Of a stretch of 64,000 nt of DNA, positions 32,507-44,292 are shown one piece after another. Where the stretch lies: NCBI RefSeq assembly GCF_004011695.2, contig NC_082412.1, positions 558,001-622,000 on the forward strand, written 5' to 3'. A program made the position numbers and the translations under genes. This DNA is from Ascochyta rabiei (lineage: Eukaryota; Ascomycota; Dothideomycetes; Pleosporales; Didymellaceae). Numbering within the stretch: the stretch's first letter is position 1; the number at the start of each line of letters is the position of its first letter. Under the pieces are notes generated by a model that was given only the letters and a program-made list of their open reading frames with translations, did not search any database and was not told the DNA's origin.

Positions 32507-34369
32507 ACGTACTCCACGGGTGAGCGGATCAAACGGGTGAGCAGATCACTCTGCCAAGACCACACCAAACCTCCACCTTACCACGCAATGCCTCAACAAC
32601 AACATTAATCTACGCCCTTAAGAGAAGCTGCAATACAGCTTGCGCTCTAGGCAATTAAATAAGACGCAACGCTTACTATATAACGCGCTGCAGCTATATA
32701 TAACGCGCCTTACAGCACACTACACACTTAATACACAAGACAACCTGCAAAAGCTGATTATACGCCAGTTTAACAGATTATAGACTAGACTAAGAAGGAC
32801 GTAATTACTAAGTATATCCTTAAGCTAGATACACAAGGATTTGCCTCTTAGCTAGCTGCTGTAGCTAATATAGCTAATTCTTTGCGTGCTAAGCGTAATA
32901 TAGGCCATGTTGGCATAAACTGGCCTAACACGTTTGTTAAGCGCCGCCCTAACCTTAAAGTAAGGTTTAATCGCAAGTAAGCCTATAAGAGAGCCCTCTG
33001 TAAGGATCCAGAGATTATTAGGGGCTGGTTTAGGCTTGTAGCGAATGTTAAAGCTAAGTATAGCATCTAGGACAATAACACATACAACTTTAATAAGACA
33101 GGCTTTATAATAGGCTAGATATTAACAGGAGTAGTTGGTACAGGCTTAGAGCGTTAAGGACAGCTAAAGGCAGTGCAGTAGGGTAATTAAGAGTGGACAA
33201 CAGTTATATAGGGCATTAATGGCATAGGGTAGGCTATTCTACCCTTTATTATCTTTAAAGGCCGCAACTACCTCTCTGCCTGGTACAAAGAGGACAATCT
33301 GCCCTATAACTAGGTTATTAGAGTCTCTAAGAACAGATGGACTACTCACAAGCTTGGTCTAGACTGGTTAACGCACTTTAATGCCTATACAAAGACGCGC
33401 ACCTAAGGAGTGTACTAGCTGCTCTTTATTAACAGCCACAAGAGCCACAACTCCCTTAACTTCTAACAATACTGTAAGGAAGTAAAGATTGTTACACTGT
33501 GTATGCCTCTACACTTATCTTACCTCTTATAACCACTAGATGTGGGTTATTTTACCCCTCTAAAGAAGGCATATAGGCGCTAAGCTAAGAAGCTTATATA
33601 TAACTATATTACTTATATTACTAAAACTAAGTTCCTACTATGCTTTATAGACGCCTATAAGGAGACATTTACTTCTAGTAATATCTAAGGAGGCTTCTAA
33701 GGCGCTAGAATAGTCCCCCTTAACCCAGAACAGGTCATAATGGGTCTTAATGTCCGCCTACGTACCCTACCACTACCTACTATAGAAGATGAGCCCTAGC
33801 AGTCCTAAACCCCAAGCACTACCCTGCAATTAGGGTCGCAATTAACGCTGGTTTAAGAGAGGATTTAAAGGCATGCAAGCAGCTTACTAACTTTAATAGT
33901 TAAGGCCTTTAAAAAGCTTGCTAAAGGCGCAGCTATAGTAGCGCACAAGCTGGTGTTAGCTTAAAGGGAGATTACTAGGCTTCAAGCAGCAAATAAGGCT
34001 GCTATGCGACGTAAATCGCATAAAAGAAAGCAATTACAGCAGGAGGGAGTCCTAACAGCTAAGGAAGGCCTTTAATTAACTACTCTAACTAAGTTTAGGG
34101 CGCGTGGTAATAGTAAGAAGGCAAAGAAGCAAGTGCGTGCTAAAGGAGGGGAAGTAACCTAAAGACGCTGTACAAAGTGCTACAATGTTAGACATAACTT
34201 ACGTACATATAAGAAGGCTGTAGAAGATGTTTCTAAATAATATTATGTACTGCACTACTGTATATAAGTCTAAAGTAGGCTAATGCGAGCTATAATAGGG
34301 TAGAAATTTGGTGTGGTCTTGGCAGAGTGATCCGCTTATCCGTTTAATCTGCTTACCTGTAGAGTACGT
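32507..34369 (+). mobile_element. pogo-A4, Fot/pogo DNA transposon
   Basis: 1863 bp between TA duplications (32505-32506, 34370-34371), same family and exact length as A1 and A3. The left end keeps ACGTACTCCACGGG with two GGTGAGC[GA]GATC repeats; the right end is eroded at CpA sites. Inserted in copia-2 gag. With A3 it forms an inverted pair 802 bp apart. Confidence 0.95.
32588..34240 (+). pseudogene. pogo-A4 transposase (550 codons, many stops)
   Basis: Frame from ATG 32588 to TAA 34238-34240, 550 codons, no indel. Domains as in A1: helix-turn-helix, CENP-B-like DNA-binding domain, DDE_1 core with YNFNKTGF at the first catalytic site, and a C-terminal CX2CX4HX4C site. It is the most RIP-damaged of the three A copies: several Trp and Gln codons still present in A1 or A3 are TAG here. 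Confidence 0.92.
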
Positions 34370-35399
34370 TAGTATGTAACAGATTATTGCGTATATCTAA
34401 TTAACTATGCTACTACACTTACTACGTACATGCTGTCTTCTAGACAAACTACTCTAATAGTAGATAATTAACCTGCAATTAATAGTTAGAATTAACAAAC
34501 AAATTAAACAAGAACAAGCCTGCAACAGATTCCTCTTAGCTCTTTAGCTAATAAGAAGCACGTTATAATAGGATATATAGCTAGCTAAGTATAACTAGGC
34601 AGCTATAGAGGCAGAGACATATTAAGTTACTAAACTATTGCAATTAAATGTAATAATAAGAGTCTTCCTAGTAGATATAAAAAAAGTTGCGCCTATATAG
34701 TCTACAGATTTCTAGAATAATAGTAGATTTGCAACTAGTATAAGCTAGAAGGAGATAATAAAACGCTTATAATAACACACAACAATACATTATCCTCTTA
34801 GATTAGGGAAACACAGCGCCTTTATAGCTAGTAAAATATTATTTCTTACTAAAGGGAGTAAAACCTTCTAGAGCTCTAAAGGGGAGGCCTAATATGCTAA
34901 AAGCGCGCTATCTAGCAACTAGGGCAGACCCTATAATTAACGTACAGCAGGTAGGAAAACTACTACGCTTAAGCAGCCTTTAGATTAAGGACCTACTACT
35001 ACAGGAGAAGTAAAATACCCTAAATGTAGATAATGCTAGAGTATACACAATTGCTATTATATTAATATAGATAAGGCACCTAAGTAGTAGAACTAAATAA
35101 GATTATAAATAAGCTTATACAATCTACGCGTAAGAAAGACACTACGTTCTAAAGGATAATTTGCAGAGAAAGCAGAACCTGTTTAAGAACACTAGTTGTA
35201 AAACAATTACACACTCTAACACCTAAAATCCTTTAAATATAACTAGAGGGCTAGAGAGTTATAAACGTGAAGGCTGTCTTTGATATAGTGTTAGGCAGAA
35301 GTAATACTAAAGGCTATCTACTAAGGAATTGTTTATTCTTAACTTAGGATTAACCTACTATATAATAAACAACCCTAACTATATATATAACCTCTGCCT

Positions 35400-36991
35400 A
35401 CTAATACCTAGTAACTATATCTAGGCTAGAAACCTAAAAGTGTAGATAAAGGGATATAGATTAATAAAGCTAATTTTAATAAACTAGTCTAGAACCTGCA
35501 GTATAACACTGCATAACGTAGTAGTCTACCCTAACCTACTATATAATTTAAAATCTTTCTACCTCCTAAGATAATAAGGGATATAGTAGGATACCTGGAC
35601 AAATTTAACAACCCTACAAAGACTAGACAATAAAATTATCTGCACCCTTACTAAAATATTTGGGTAATAGGTACTAGGGTATAAGTAATTGTAAGATGCC
35701 TTATACTACATACACAAAACTATATTAAAGACTAAGAAGGGACTATAAAGAGCCTCTGCCACACTAAAGCATAAGCAACTAGGTTATCCTAGCCTAGAAG
35801 CAGTAGAACACCTTATACAACAAACTTAGGGGGTACGTATTAAGGGTATTACTATAGTAGAGTGTAATTCCTATAGAAGAGCAAAATTAAAGTAATAAAT
35901 AAGCTAAGCCCTACGCACAAATTATAACAGACTAGGAGAAAGATTAAGTATTTATTTCTCCCCTTATAAAGCTTAAGGGGTAACAAAAGAAAAGAGCTGA
36001 CTATTAATTACTAACAAATTCTTAGGCCTATAATAGGATCTCTACTTTACTTACAACTAAAGAGCAAAATCTATTATTAAAGCCTTTTTAATATTCATAC
36101 TATTTCTTAGAAAATACTAATATATATCTATAAAGATAATTAAGCCAGACAATAAAATTATAACTGTTAAGCTAGACGTTAAAAGGTAGTTAGAAATATA
36201 AGGAATAGGTACTAAGCCTTTCGCACTAGATATATAAGCACAAAATAGAGGCGTAGAACGCTTAGAGGGTGTAAATAAGGAGAAGGCTTACGCTATGCAA
36301 CTTAACGCTAACCTCTTCTAGGAACTGTAGCTAGAAGTTATAAGAGCTACAGTATACCTCTATAACAAAACTCTAAACTACACTAACTATTAGAAAACAC
36401 TATATAAAATATTCTTTATGTAAGTTACTTTTAGTAACAGGATAGTAATACTACTATTTAAACCTAATCTTATATACCTTAACGTATACATAATACAGCT
36501 ATAAAGCATTTGTAATAACTAATAATATACACAGGGGCAGACTACATCTTCAACGCCTATATCTAAAGGTATAGATTAGTTATCTAGTTAGATACTTATT
36601 ATTAAACATATATTAAATCTAGTTACTATTATTTAATAAAGTAAATAGTACCTAGGACGTTGTACTGAATAAACTGTTAATATTTTATAGAGAGATTAAA
36701 GATCTAAAGCCTAGCCTAATTAATAAGACGCTAGAGGAGATAGTAACATATATTAGGACTATAAAGCTACTAACTCTATACTAGCAACTAGAAACACAAT
36801 CTTTCTATAAAGACAATGTTGCTAAAGAATGTTTAGAAAAACAAAACTAAGTAGACTAACTAGGCTACTACTAAGGAAGGAAGATTAGTAATAATTACCT
36901 AACACCTCTATCTATACTACCTTCTGTAGTACTACTTATACAGTTAATAACTAGAGAATAAAGAGATCTAACGCAATAAGTGTCCTTAATA
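35400..36991 (+). pseudogene. copia-2 integrase, decayed
   Basis: The zinc-binding GAG-pre-integrase motif LKHKQLGYPSLEAVEHLI is at about 35765-35820 and its second half ECNSYRRAKLK at about 35860-35890 (second His and last Cys read Tyr). The core follows with SIYFSPYKA, LLITNKFLGL and IIKPDN, and the glutamate region GVERLEGVNKEKAYAMQLNA near 36245-36310, then EVIRATVYLYNKTLNY. The tail is truncated by the gypsy-2 insertion at 36997. Stops throughout. Confidence 0.85.
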
Positions 36992-36996
36992 ACTGT
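36992..36996. repeat. TSD of gypsy-2 (left)
   Basis: ACTGT, exactly repeated at 44288-44292. Confidence 0.9.
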
Positions 36997-37198
36997 TGTA
37001 AAGAGTGTACAAAGCGATTACAAGGGAGGATAGGGTTAAAGAGGATAGCAGGTGTATTAAGGTACGTAGTGTGTAGTAACAAGACTAATTGCTAGAGTAT
37101 TAGTAACAACCTCTAATACCTTTATATAGTCTAGGCTAACTAGCCCTATAGTAGCTTGCTAAGACAGGCAGAGGTAACCCTAGGCCTAGCGCCTAATA
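36997..37198 (-). repeat. gypsy-2 3' LTR
   Basis: 202 bp, direct repeat of 44086-44287; shared blocks include GGGAGGATAGGGTTAAAGAG. The terminal CA reads TA, a RIP-type change. Confidence 0.92.
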
Positions 37199-37218
37199 AT
37201 CCCTCCCTTCTCTAGATT
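37199..37218 (-). promoter_or_regulatory. gypsy-2 polypurine tract
   Basis: The minus strand reads CTAGAGAAGGGAGGGAT immediately inside the 3' LTR, the expected plus-strand primer of a leftward element. Confidence 0.75.
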
Positions 37219-37744
37219 GTTCAGCTTAAATAATGGTATAATTAGTAATACTGTATTATTTTAGCCTAGCTTTAGACGTGTTTACTCTGTCTGTCCTGTT
37301 ATAGCCAATTCTAACTAGGTTTAGGCATTTTAGACGCCTTATAAGGCTAGATAGGGCTTAATATCAATTCTGCCTTTACCTAGTAAAAGTTAAACAGAAA
37401 TCCTCTCTTACCTCTTACTTTACCTGTAGGGTCTAGGCAGCTGCCTGCGTAGGCTAAAGCTCTAACTAGGTAGCTAGCAGCATATAAGCTATCTATACCC
37501 CTAGTTGTATTAGTTACTACTATATCCTACTTTATTTTAGTAAGTACTAACCTATTCTGTCTAGCACTTTTGTAAGGATAGCTAAGGGATTTTCTAGGTC
37601 TTTCTAGCACGTTCTAACACGTTTTAGCAGATAGCACCGCATAATACGCCTTAGTAACCTTTCTAGACTACTCCTAACTGCTACTGCCTACTACTAACTG
37701 TTACTAATTATTACTAACTACAATTTGCTATAGCTGTTATGTTA

Positions 37745-38713
37745 ATGCCTGCTTACTGCAAGATTAATATTACTAAGAATAGTAGGACTGCTAAGCAGTG
37801 CTGTATGCTATATCTCTACTACATTACTAATAGTAATGTCTATAGGGACTATTATTTCTATACTAACCTAGCTTTGTAGGGTAGCCTGCGTTATAGGGAC
37901 GCCTAGGCCTACTACTGCAGAGAGTGTTATAATAGCAATAAGAATTGCCTTTTAGTACGTGTTTTGTCTCCTTTTAGCTTGTTTTAGCATCTTTTAACAC
38001 GTTTAGAGCCCTAATAAGTACGCTAACAGCTATTTAAGGCTTTCTAGCAACATAGCGCTCCTTTACTCTAGTTACTGCCTAGTTACTACTGCTTATACTG
38101 CTATTATTAATACAGCTAGCGTTAAGACTACCCCTGTAACACCTGCTACTACTACGCCTATATCTATTAACAAGAAGACTATAATAGGCAAGTCTATTAT
38201 TAACTAGGCTAGCTTATTACTAGGTATAATTTAAGAGTATGTTCTAACATGTTTTAGCTTATCTAGCATAATCTAATCTTTATAGGAACTATTTGCTGCA
38301 GGAAGAGCTGCTTACACTCTATAATAGCAACACTTGCGCATGTAAGTTAACCTTGTCTAGCATCTATATTAAGAAGCAAGATTAGTCTAAGGCTAGTGCT
38401 GTTAAGGCTAAGATAAAGCAAAAGAAGTTGTTAGAGGAGAGCAGTAGCGAGTCTAATCTAGATGCGCCTATCACCTCCTGCAAGAACGTATTATAGCACG
38501 TTTTAACCTGTTTTAACAATATCTAACTTCTTTTAGTTAACGTATTAGATTATAGGCACTAGAAAGACCCTTAGCTAACTCTAGGAGGAGCGAGAGGAAC
38601 AGGAGGCTGCTAAGCAGGCTGCCGCCAATGCTGCTACCGCTGCTGCCGCTGCTAAGAAGCCTTATAGTGGTTGCAAGGCTACTACTTATACCTATAGTAG
38701 TAGTTATAGTTAA
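37745..38713 (+). pseudogene. Antisense, intron-bearing Cys-rich ORF in gypsy-2
   Basis: A plus-strand gene antisense to gypsy-2. From ATG 37745 it reads MPAYCKINITKNSRTAKQCC, then YYCRECYNSNKNCLLV (C-x2-C-x6-C). Three short introns are plausible: 37955-38006 (GTACGT...TTTAG), 38237-38285 (GTATGT...TATAG) and 38488-38536 (GT...CTAAC...TTTAG). The later exons read KQD-SKASAVKAKIKQKKLL and EEREEQEAAKQAAANAATA, a charged and Ala-rich coiled coil, and end YTYSSSYS with TAA TAG. Only a few TAGs interrupt it. Function is unknown; a zinc-binding accessory or regulatory protein is possible. The sequence between it and the LTR shows nothing else. Confidence 0.6.
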
Positions 38714-38989
38714 TAGATGTTCCCTATAATAGAAGGTTTAGATTAATAATACCTAAGTTTGTAGTTACTAGATAGTTTTAGGCTAATATAGCAATTAGGT
38801 GCATTACACTCTTAGGTAGTCTAAATAATACTAGGAAGGTGTTCTTCTATACTAATTCTCCTATATTTGCTTATAATTATAACTGTATAATATAGCATAT
38901 AACTTTCTTTATCTCCTTATATTAGAAATAACTATAATAGGCTAAAAGATGTCTGCTTTAGCTAGTCTGTATTTCTTAGGGTAAGGTAG

Positions 38990-40420
38990 GGTTAAATTTT
39001 CCCTTAGCGTAAACTATTAAATACTTATTAATTAAAAAACTCCTATAGGGAAAAATTATAATTAAGTAAAGGTATTTAGCCTTTTTAGTCCCCCTGTTTT
39101 TTAGACTTTAACCTTAACGTCTTATTATGCAGTCTAAGCAGTTACTTTATTATTTTCTAGCATAGTTTTAGCGCTTCTTTAGAAAGATTTGTGCTAATTT
39201 CCTAGGAGTTTTCTAATTTAGGGAATCTGTCCTACTTAATAAGGTATTCCTACTGTCTGTTGTCTAGTTACCTTCTATTAAGGACTTTTTCTATATCCTA
39301 TACCTTCTCTTCCCCTTTAACTATAGGTTCTTACATTTATTTCTGTAAAATTAGAAGTTAACTTCTTAGTATGTATAGGTCTAGCAGTAACGCATAGAAT
39401 ACTAGATAGATCTCTTTTGTTCCTAGCAGGTCTACTCTGTATGCACTAGGGCCAATCTAGGCTGTAATAGTCCTAGGTTCTAGGTATTTCTAGTCTAGCT
39501 TCTTTTTTAGGCGTACTGTCCTAATATTCTTACTAGAGACTAGTACTTTGTCGCCTACTTTAAAGGGTGCTAGTAGTTGTTTCTTATCTAAGTGTTTCTT
39601 TTATTACTTGTTTAACTTTTCTATGTTTGCTTTGCAGGTAGCCTGTAAGGTAATAACCTTAGTAGCTAATTCCTTTACAAGGGGAGATTCTCTAACTTTT
39701 AATGCTAAAGTAGGCTAATCTGTGCTCTTTACATCTATACTGTAATAGGCTTAGAAAGGTGTTACATTTATAGATGTGTAAATACTATTATTATACGCAA
39801 ATTCTGTAATTAAAATCTATTGGGCCTAATTGTCTTATCCTAGAGTATAGTAGCAACGTAAGTACTATTTGTAAGTCTAATTTTGCCTTTCTGTTTAGCT
39901 ATCTGTCTAGGGATAATAGGCTAATGTTAAGACTTGTCTTAAGTTTAAATAGTAGTTAAAGGTTTCCTACGTCTTTAAGTTCATTAGCAGCCCCTAATCT
40001 AAGATAATTTGTCCTGGCGCGCTGTGTAAGCAGATAATTTCTCTAATCTAGGTATGCGCTAGATCTTTTCTATCCTAATTAGCCCTAGCTAGTATGTAGT
40101 GTGATATTTTAGTTAATTTGTACACTACTACTAGTATAGAGTTATACACCAGCCTAGCCACCTTACTAGAGGGTAATTCTGTAATAAAATCTATTATTAC
40201 GTCCTCCTATAGTTAGCTTAGCACTAGTAAAGGTTGTAATAACCTGTATAGTTTGTGCTAGGCAGCAGTTAATCTCCTACATACTAAGCAGTTGTAGTAG
40301 TAGTTAGATACATCCTTATTAATGCCCTTCTAGGTGTATCTGCGCTGAATCTTCTCTAAGGTCCTTTGTACTCTAAAATGTCCTAACATTAGGTTATTAT
40401 AACGTTCTTTAATAACTTGT
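38990..40420 (-). pseudogene. gypsy-2 integrase and C-terminal domain, decayed
   Basis: The minus strand reads the zinc-binding site ending NCLVCRR near 40270, then the core: DVIIDFITELPSSKVARLVY (first Asp kept, about 40170-40220), QIILD-GLLMN (second Asp kept) and PQTDS-TERQN (Glu kept, about 39890-39910). The C-terminal SH3/chromodomain-like part gives KVGDKVLVSSKNIRT near 39530-39570 and EPRTITA-IGPSAYRVDL. The three catalytic residues survive although several stops occur. Below 39450 a post-chromodomain LVFYALLLDLYI motif is seen. Confidence 0.87.
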
Positions 40421-40799
40421 ACTTTATCTTTTAGCCTTATAAGCAAGATACGCCTCTCCTTAGCTATATTATCTTTTTCTAGGTTATTTTATCCTATTTT
40501 AACATTAATTAACTCTTTTTTAGTGCTAGAGAGTTTGTCTGTGTTGTCTAAGTCTGTTGTTAGCTCTGTCTGACTGTCCTTTCTTAATTCTTCTCTTTTA
40601 AGATCCCTTATGTCTTTTCTTCCTTTTACAGACAAACAAAGGGTTATAGCTGCTACTAGGGGAGCATTAGGGTTCCTCCTAGTTAGGATCTCCTAAAGTG
40701 GTTATATAAAAGCCTTATTATACTTTTATAAGGGGTCTTACACCTCTCTTATATAATGAGGACGCTGTAAGGGTCTATCTGCAGGGTTTATAGACCCTA

Positions 40800-42440
40800 G
40801 GTAATAAGTAATTATAAAGTTAAACTTAGATAACACTAAGTATGCCCTTACTTACTAATATCTAAGAACCTTTATCTCTATAAACTATTTTAAGTTTTAG
40901 TAATCTGTTAGGATCTTAAAGAATGTACTGTCTAAGTATCTTTGCTAATACTATAGGCTCTAGACAATTATAAGAAGTTCCTAATTATAAGTATTATAGT
41001 TGTACTCTACTTAGATTAACTTCTTTAAATAGAAGTCCACAGGCCTCTATTAGGCCAGCTTCCCCTCCCTAGGGACTAGTTAACTGAGGATTCCTAAGAT
41101 AGCGCCTCTAGAGGCATCTACTTCTATCCTAGTCTGCCTCCTAGGTACAAAATAAACTAAGATACGTATGTTAATAAATAATTCCTTTATATTCTAGAAA
41201 GCTTATAGGGATTCTTTACTTAGCTTAAGAGGCTAACTCTCCTCCTTTTTTATTACTTAACCAGATTAAGCTAAATTTAGCCCTTTCTAGGTTAATTAGG
41301 TTAATAGTAAGGCTAATTTAGAAAACCTAATAATAAATCTCTAATAGTAGTTGATAAAGCCTATAAATACTTAGATATTGCAAACTGTGCGCAGGATTAG
41401 CTATTCTTAGATTGTTTTAACCCTGTCTAGGTTAATACTTACCCTTTTAGGTGAGAAAATGTACCTAAGGTACTCTGTGTGTTAATAGTGCTATTTATAC
41501 TTATCTAAGCGCATATAGAGGTTTGCTTTATAAAGCCTCTCTAAGACCTCCTTAACGTGTCTAACGTGGTCTTCCTCTGTCTTAGAGTATACTAATATGT
41601 TGTCTAAATACATAATATAAGTTATATTAACTATTCCTATTAGTGCCTTGTTTATATAGGCCTAGAATTAGGCAGGAGCATTTATAAGTCTAAATAGTAT
41701 TACTATATACTTAAAATGTCTCTACCTAGTTTAAAAGGCAGTCTTCTACTTATCCCCTTCCTTAATTTAGATATAGTAATATGCCTTGTGTACATCTAGT
41801 TTATTATAGAACTTAGCTTACGCTAGTTGTTCTAGTAACTCTGTAATTAGTGGCAATAGATAGCAGTTTTTAACTATTATCTTGTTTAGACCTCTATAGT
41901 CTACACAGTTATAGGTTGCTGTCTTTCTTCTTTAAAAAGAGAATAGGCGCCCTAGCTGGCGACCTTAAGTGTTGTATCTAGCTACGTTGTAGATATTCTG
42001 CTAGATACTTTCTAAGTATCTCTAATTCTGTTGCAGATAGTCTATATAACCGTTAGTAGGGGGGAGTAGCTCCTTCTACAATATTAATTGCTAGGTTGTG
42101 CTCTCTATGCTCTAGTAGGACCTAAGCATTATTCTCTAATCCTAAGTACGCATATTCGCAATACACTTCTAGAATTAGGCTCTTTTTAGCAGATATTAGG
42201 TTATATATACCTACTAATTTTACTATATACATATAAACGTCTACTAAGCGACTTTTTATAGCGCGTTTAAACTCTTTAGCATCTTCTAACGCTATTTTCT
42301 CTAGTTTAGGAGAGTACCTATACTTCTTCCCTTAGAAGAATATACGCCAGCTTAAATAGCTTAGCTTAGGGTTTGTCTAGTTAATCTAGAGTAATCTAAG
42401 GTATATCTTGTACCTTTGTAGGTCTGTAACCACAAAAGGT
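40800..42440 (-). pseudogene. gypsy-2 reverse transcriptase and RNase H, decayed
   Basis: Minus-strand RT with the catalytic box at 41599-41610 reading Y-L-D-N, followed by ILVYSKTEEDHVRHVKEVLE and RLYKANLYMRLDKYK, then the YIFSPKRVSINLDRVKTI motif and FIGFINYYRDLL at about 41320-41380. RNase H continues towards 40800. The upstream fingers region lies at 41750-42400. The second Asp codon changed from GAC to AAC. Confidence 0.88.
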
Positions 42441-42442
42441 AT

Positions 42443-42739
42443 CTATTCGACCTTCTGTCTTCCACAGGAGTTAATAATAGATACTTCTGCTGTAGTTACT
42501 CTATAGATAGGCAATTCTGCTCCGCCTAAACCTTTAGCTACTATTTTATTTAATAGTGTAACCTCTAGATCCTGCCCCTTTACTAGGAAAACTAAAATTA
42601 AGTTTAGTTGTAACCCTCTATCTATTAAGGCTTCTACATTCTCTATGTTGCCTATGAATGCTTTAACTGTAAGTAGGTATGTGTGTTCTAGGTACACTGC
42701 CTTATAAAGAGAGATATTCTTCTTTATCTTCTTAGACAA
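42443..42739 (-). CDS. gypsy-2 aspartic protease fragment (98 codons, open)
   Basis: An open stretch on the minus strand beginning MSKKIKKNISLYKAVYLEHT and ending IINSCGRQKVE. The middle part VEALIDRGLQLNLIL matches the active-site strand of retropepsins, with the D[ST]G triad changed to D-R-G, and ELPIYRVTTAEVSI corresponds to the flap/loop part. It lies between the gag knuckle (42830-42890) and the RT, exactly where a Ty3/gypsy protease belongs. It is one of the few frames in the window that escaped stops, but the Ser/Thr-to-Arg change at the catalytic triad makes activity doubtful. It is part of a larger broken polyprotein rather than a gene of its own. Confidence 0.8.
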   Translation of the reverse strand: MSKKIKKNISLYKAVYLEHTYLLTVKAFIGNIENVEALIDRGLQLNLILVFLVKGQDLEVTLLNKIVAKGLGGAELPIYRVTTAEVSIINSCGRQKVE

Positions 42740-44085
42740 TTTAATATAGGCTATAAGAGAGGAGATTAGCTCTTAGGTCCCTTATCTTTTCCTAACTTAT
42801 CTAGAGCAGGGTCTTTCTAATTTAACTTTAGCTTTAGGCAGTTAGGGCAGTAGTAACTAGTTTCTCTGTACTTAAGGCACGCGTTTTAGGCCTTATATAG
42901 CCTAACTTAGCCCTTTTTACCCTTTATTAGCTCCTTACAGAACTTCTTAGACTTATATAACTTTATTAGGGTTTTTATATTTCCCTCTAACCTAGAGTTA
43001 CTAAATTAGCGCTTCTGTAGTCCTTTGTTAGTTTTCTTACCCTTAGCTAGAGTCTTCTTAGGTAGCTGTTAGCTATGCTAACCTAGTCTCTAGTTAATAA
43101 TATTAGCTTGTTCCTCTACCTTTAGGATTATATCCCTTTAATTATAGAAGATAAGGAATAAGTCTTTTTATATACTAGGGAGCAGTGTAGTAATATATTC
43201 TTAGACTTAAAGCTCTAGCATATGTAAGTTGCCTAGTTCCTCCTATAGTAGACGCATAAAATCTAACAGATCTGTAGGAGACTAAGATTTCTACTACTTA
43301 TATTACTTTAAGGATTTATACACTGCTTGCTTGCGTTTAGCTAGTGTCCCTAGAGTATCTAGCATAATTCTTTTTAGCTCTTACTACGTTAGTTCCTAGG
43401 TTAGCTAATTATAGCAGTTAGTTGTACAGTAGGCCTACTATAACATCTTTAGGTTCTCTAAGAGGTACCTTATGCTAAAGTTGATCTTTTATTCCTCTAT
43501 AAGGAAATTAACTAAGTATTAGAGGAAGTAACCCTTACAATCTCTCTCCTAATAGTTTTATTTAGCGCAGTTGCGCTTTACGTACTTCTATAGGGGTTTA
43601 GGTTATAGAAGATATATACATAGGGAAGATTGTAGTTTCTCTACTTCTTTTAGTACTTTTTAGAAGGATAGGATTATTACTAGATCTCCTTTATTGTATT
43701 TGCGTCTATGTTTACAAAGAAAGAAAAGTTCCTTATAGTCTTTTGTCTCTTACAACTATTTGCGTAAGTTTTCTAACTCCTATTGTTAATTACCTACTTC
43801 TAGGCTATTCTGGCCTTCTCTAGCTAAAGCTGCCCCCTAGATATAAATTCTAGGGTAAGGTGTACCACCTAGAGGACCTACAGATCCTCTTAAGGCACTA
43901 CAGACACTTAGTGTCTGTTAAGGTATCTCCTTATCTGCAGAGGGAGGTGTTACCTCACGCTCTACCAGCTCTCCTACAGGTAGGTTGTCTTAGTCCCTCT
44001 CTAAAGACAGTAAGCCTAGATAATTTAGTATAAGACTTATAGTGGCTTAGGTCTATCTTTAATTGTAATGTAAGAGTAATTAGTA
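42740..44085 (-). pseudogene. gypsy-2 gag, decayed
   Basis: Minus-strand gag between the 5' LTR and the protease. It includes a capsid-like stretch (LRKQL-ETKDYKELFFLCKH at about 43700-43760, KRIMLDTLGTLAKRKQAVY near 43330-43380, NLHMLELQV near 43210-43240) and, near 42840-42880, the knuckle C-L-K-Y-R-E-T-S-Y-Y-C-P-N-C, in which a CX2CX4HX4C pattern has its second Cys and His changed to Tyr. Stops are frequent. Confidence 0.75.
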
Positions 44086-44287
44086 TATAAAGACTGTACA
44101 AAGCAATTATAAGGGAGGATAGGGTTAAAGAGGATAGTAGGTATATTAAGGTACGTAGTATGTAGTAACAAGACTAATTGCTAGAGTATTAGTAATAACC
44201 TCTAACACCTTTATATAGTCTAGGCTGGCTAGCCCTATAGTAGCTCGCCAAGACTAGCAGAGGTACCCCCAGGCCCAGCGCCTAACA
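44086..44287 (-). repeat. gypsy-2 5' LTR
   Basis: 202 bp, direct repeat of 36997-37198. The starting TG reads TA in this copy; the end is CCTAACA followed by the TSD ACTGT (44288-44292). Confidence 0.92.
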
Positions 44288-44292
44288 ACTGT

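Larger units (their letters stand above)
32141..35400 (+). pseudogene. copia-2 gag/protease, split by pogo-A4
   Basis: Coding-like sequence 32141-32504 and 34372 to about 35400 lies between the 5' LTR and the integrase. It is gag and protease by position. Stretches such as TRLTKLLTRA-KAFKEDLK near 32390-32450 have gag-like character, but no knuckle is clear. TAG/TAA codons are frequent. pogo-A4 with its TA duplication (32505-34371) interrupts it. Confidence 0.55.
36997..44287 (-). mobile_element. gypsy-2, complete Ty3/gypsy element nested in copia-2
   Basis: 7291 bp with two 202-bp LTRs (36997-37198, 44086-44287) and a perfect 5-bp TSD ACTGT. Minus-strand order is gag, protease, RT, RNase H, integrase. 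A purine tract (AGAAGGGAGGGAT on the minus strand) adjoins the left LTR, confirming leftward transcription. Between the integrase and the 3' LTR lies an extra 1.7 kb with a plus-strand ORF (37745-38713). It is younger than copia-2. Confidence 0.95.
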
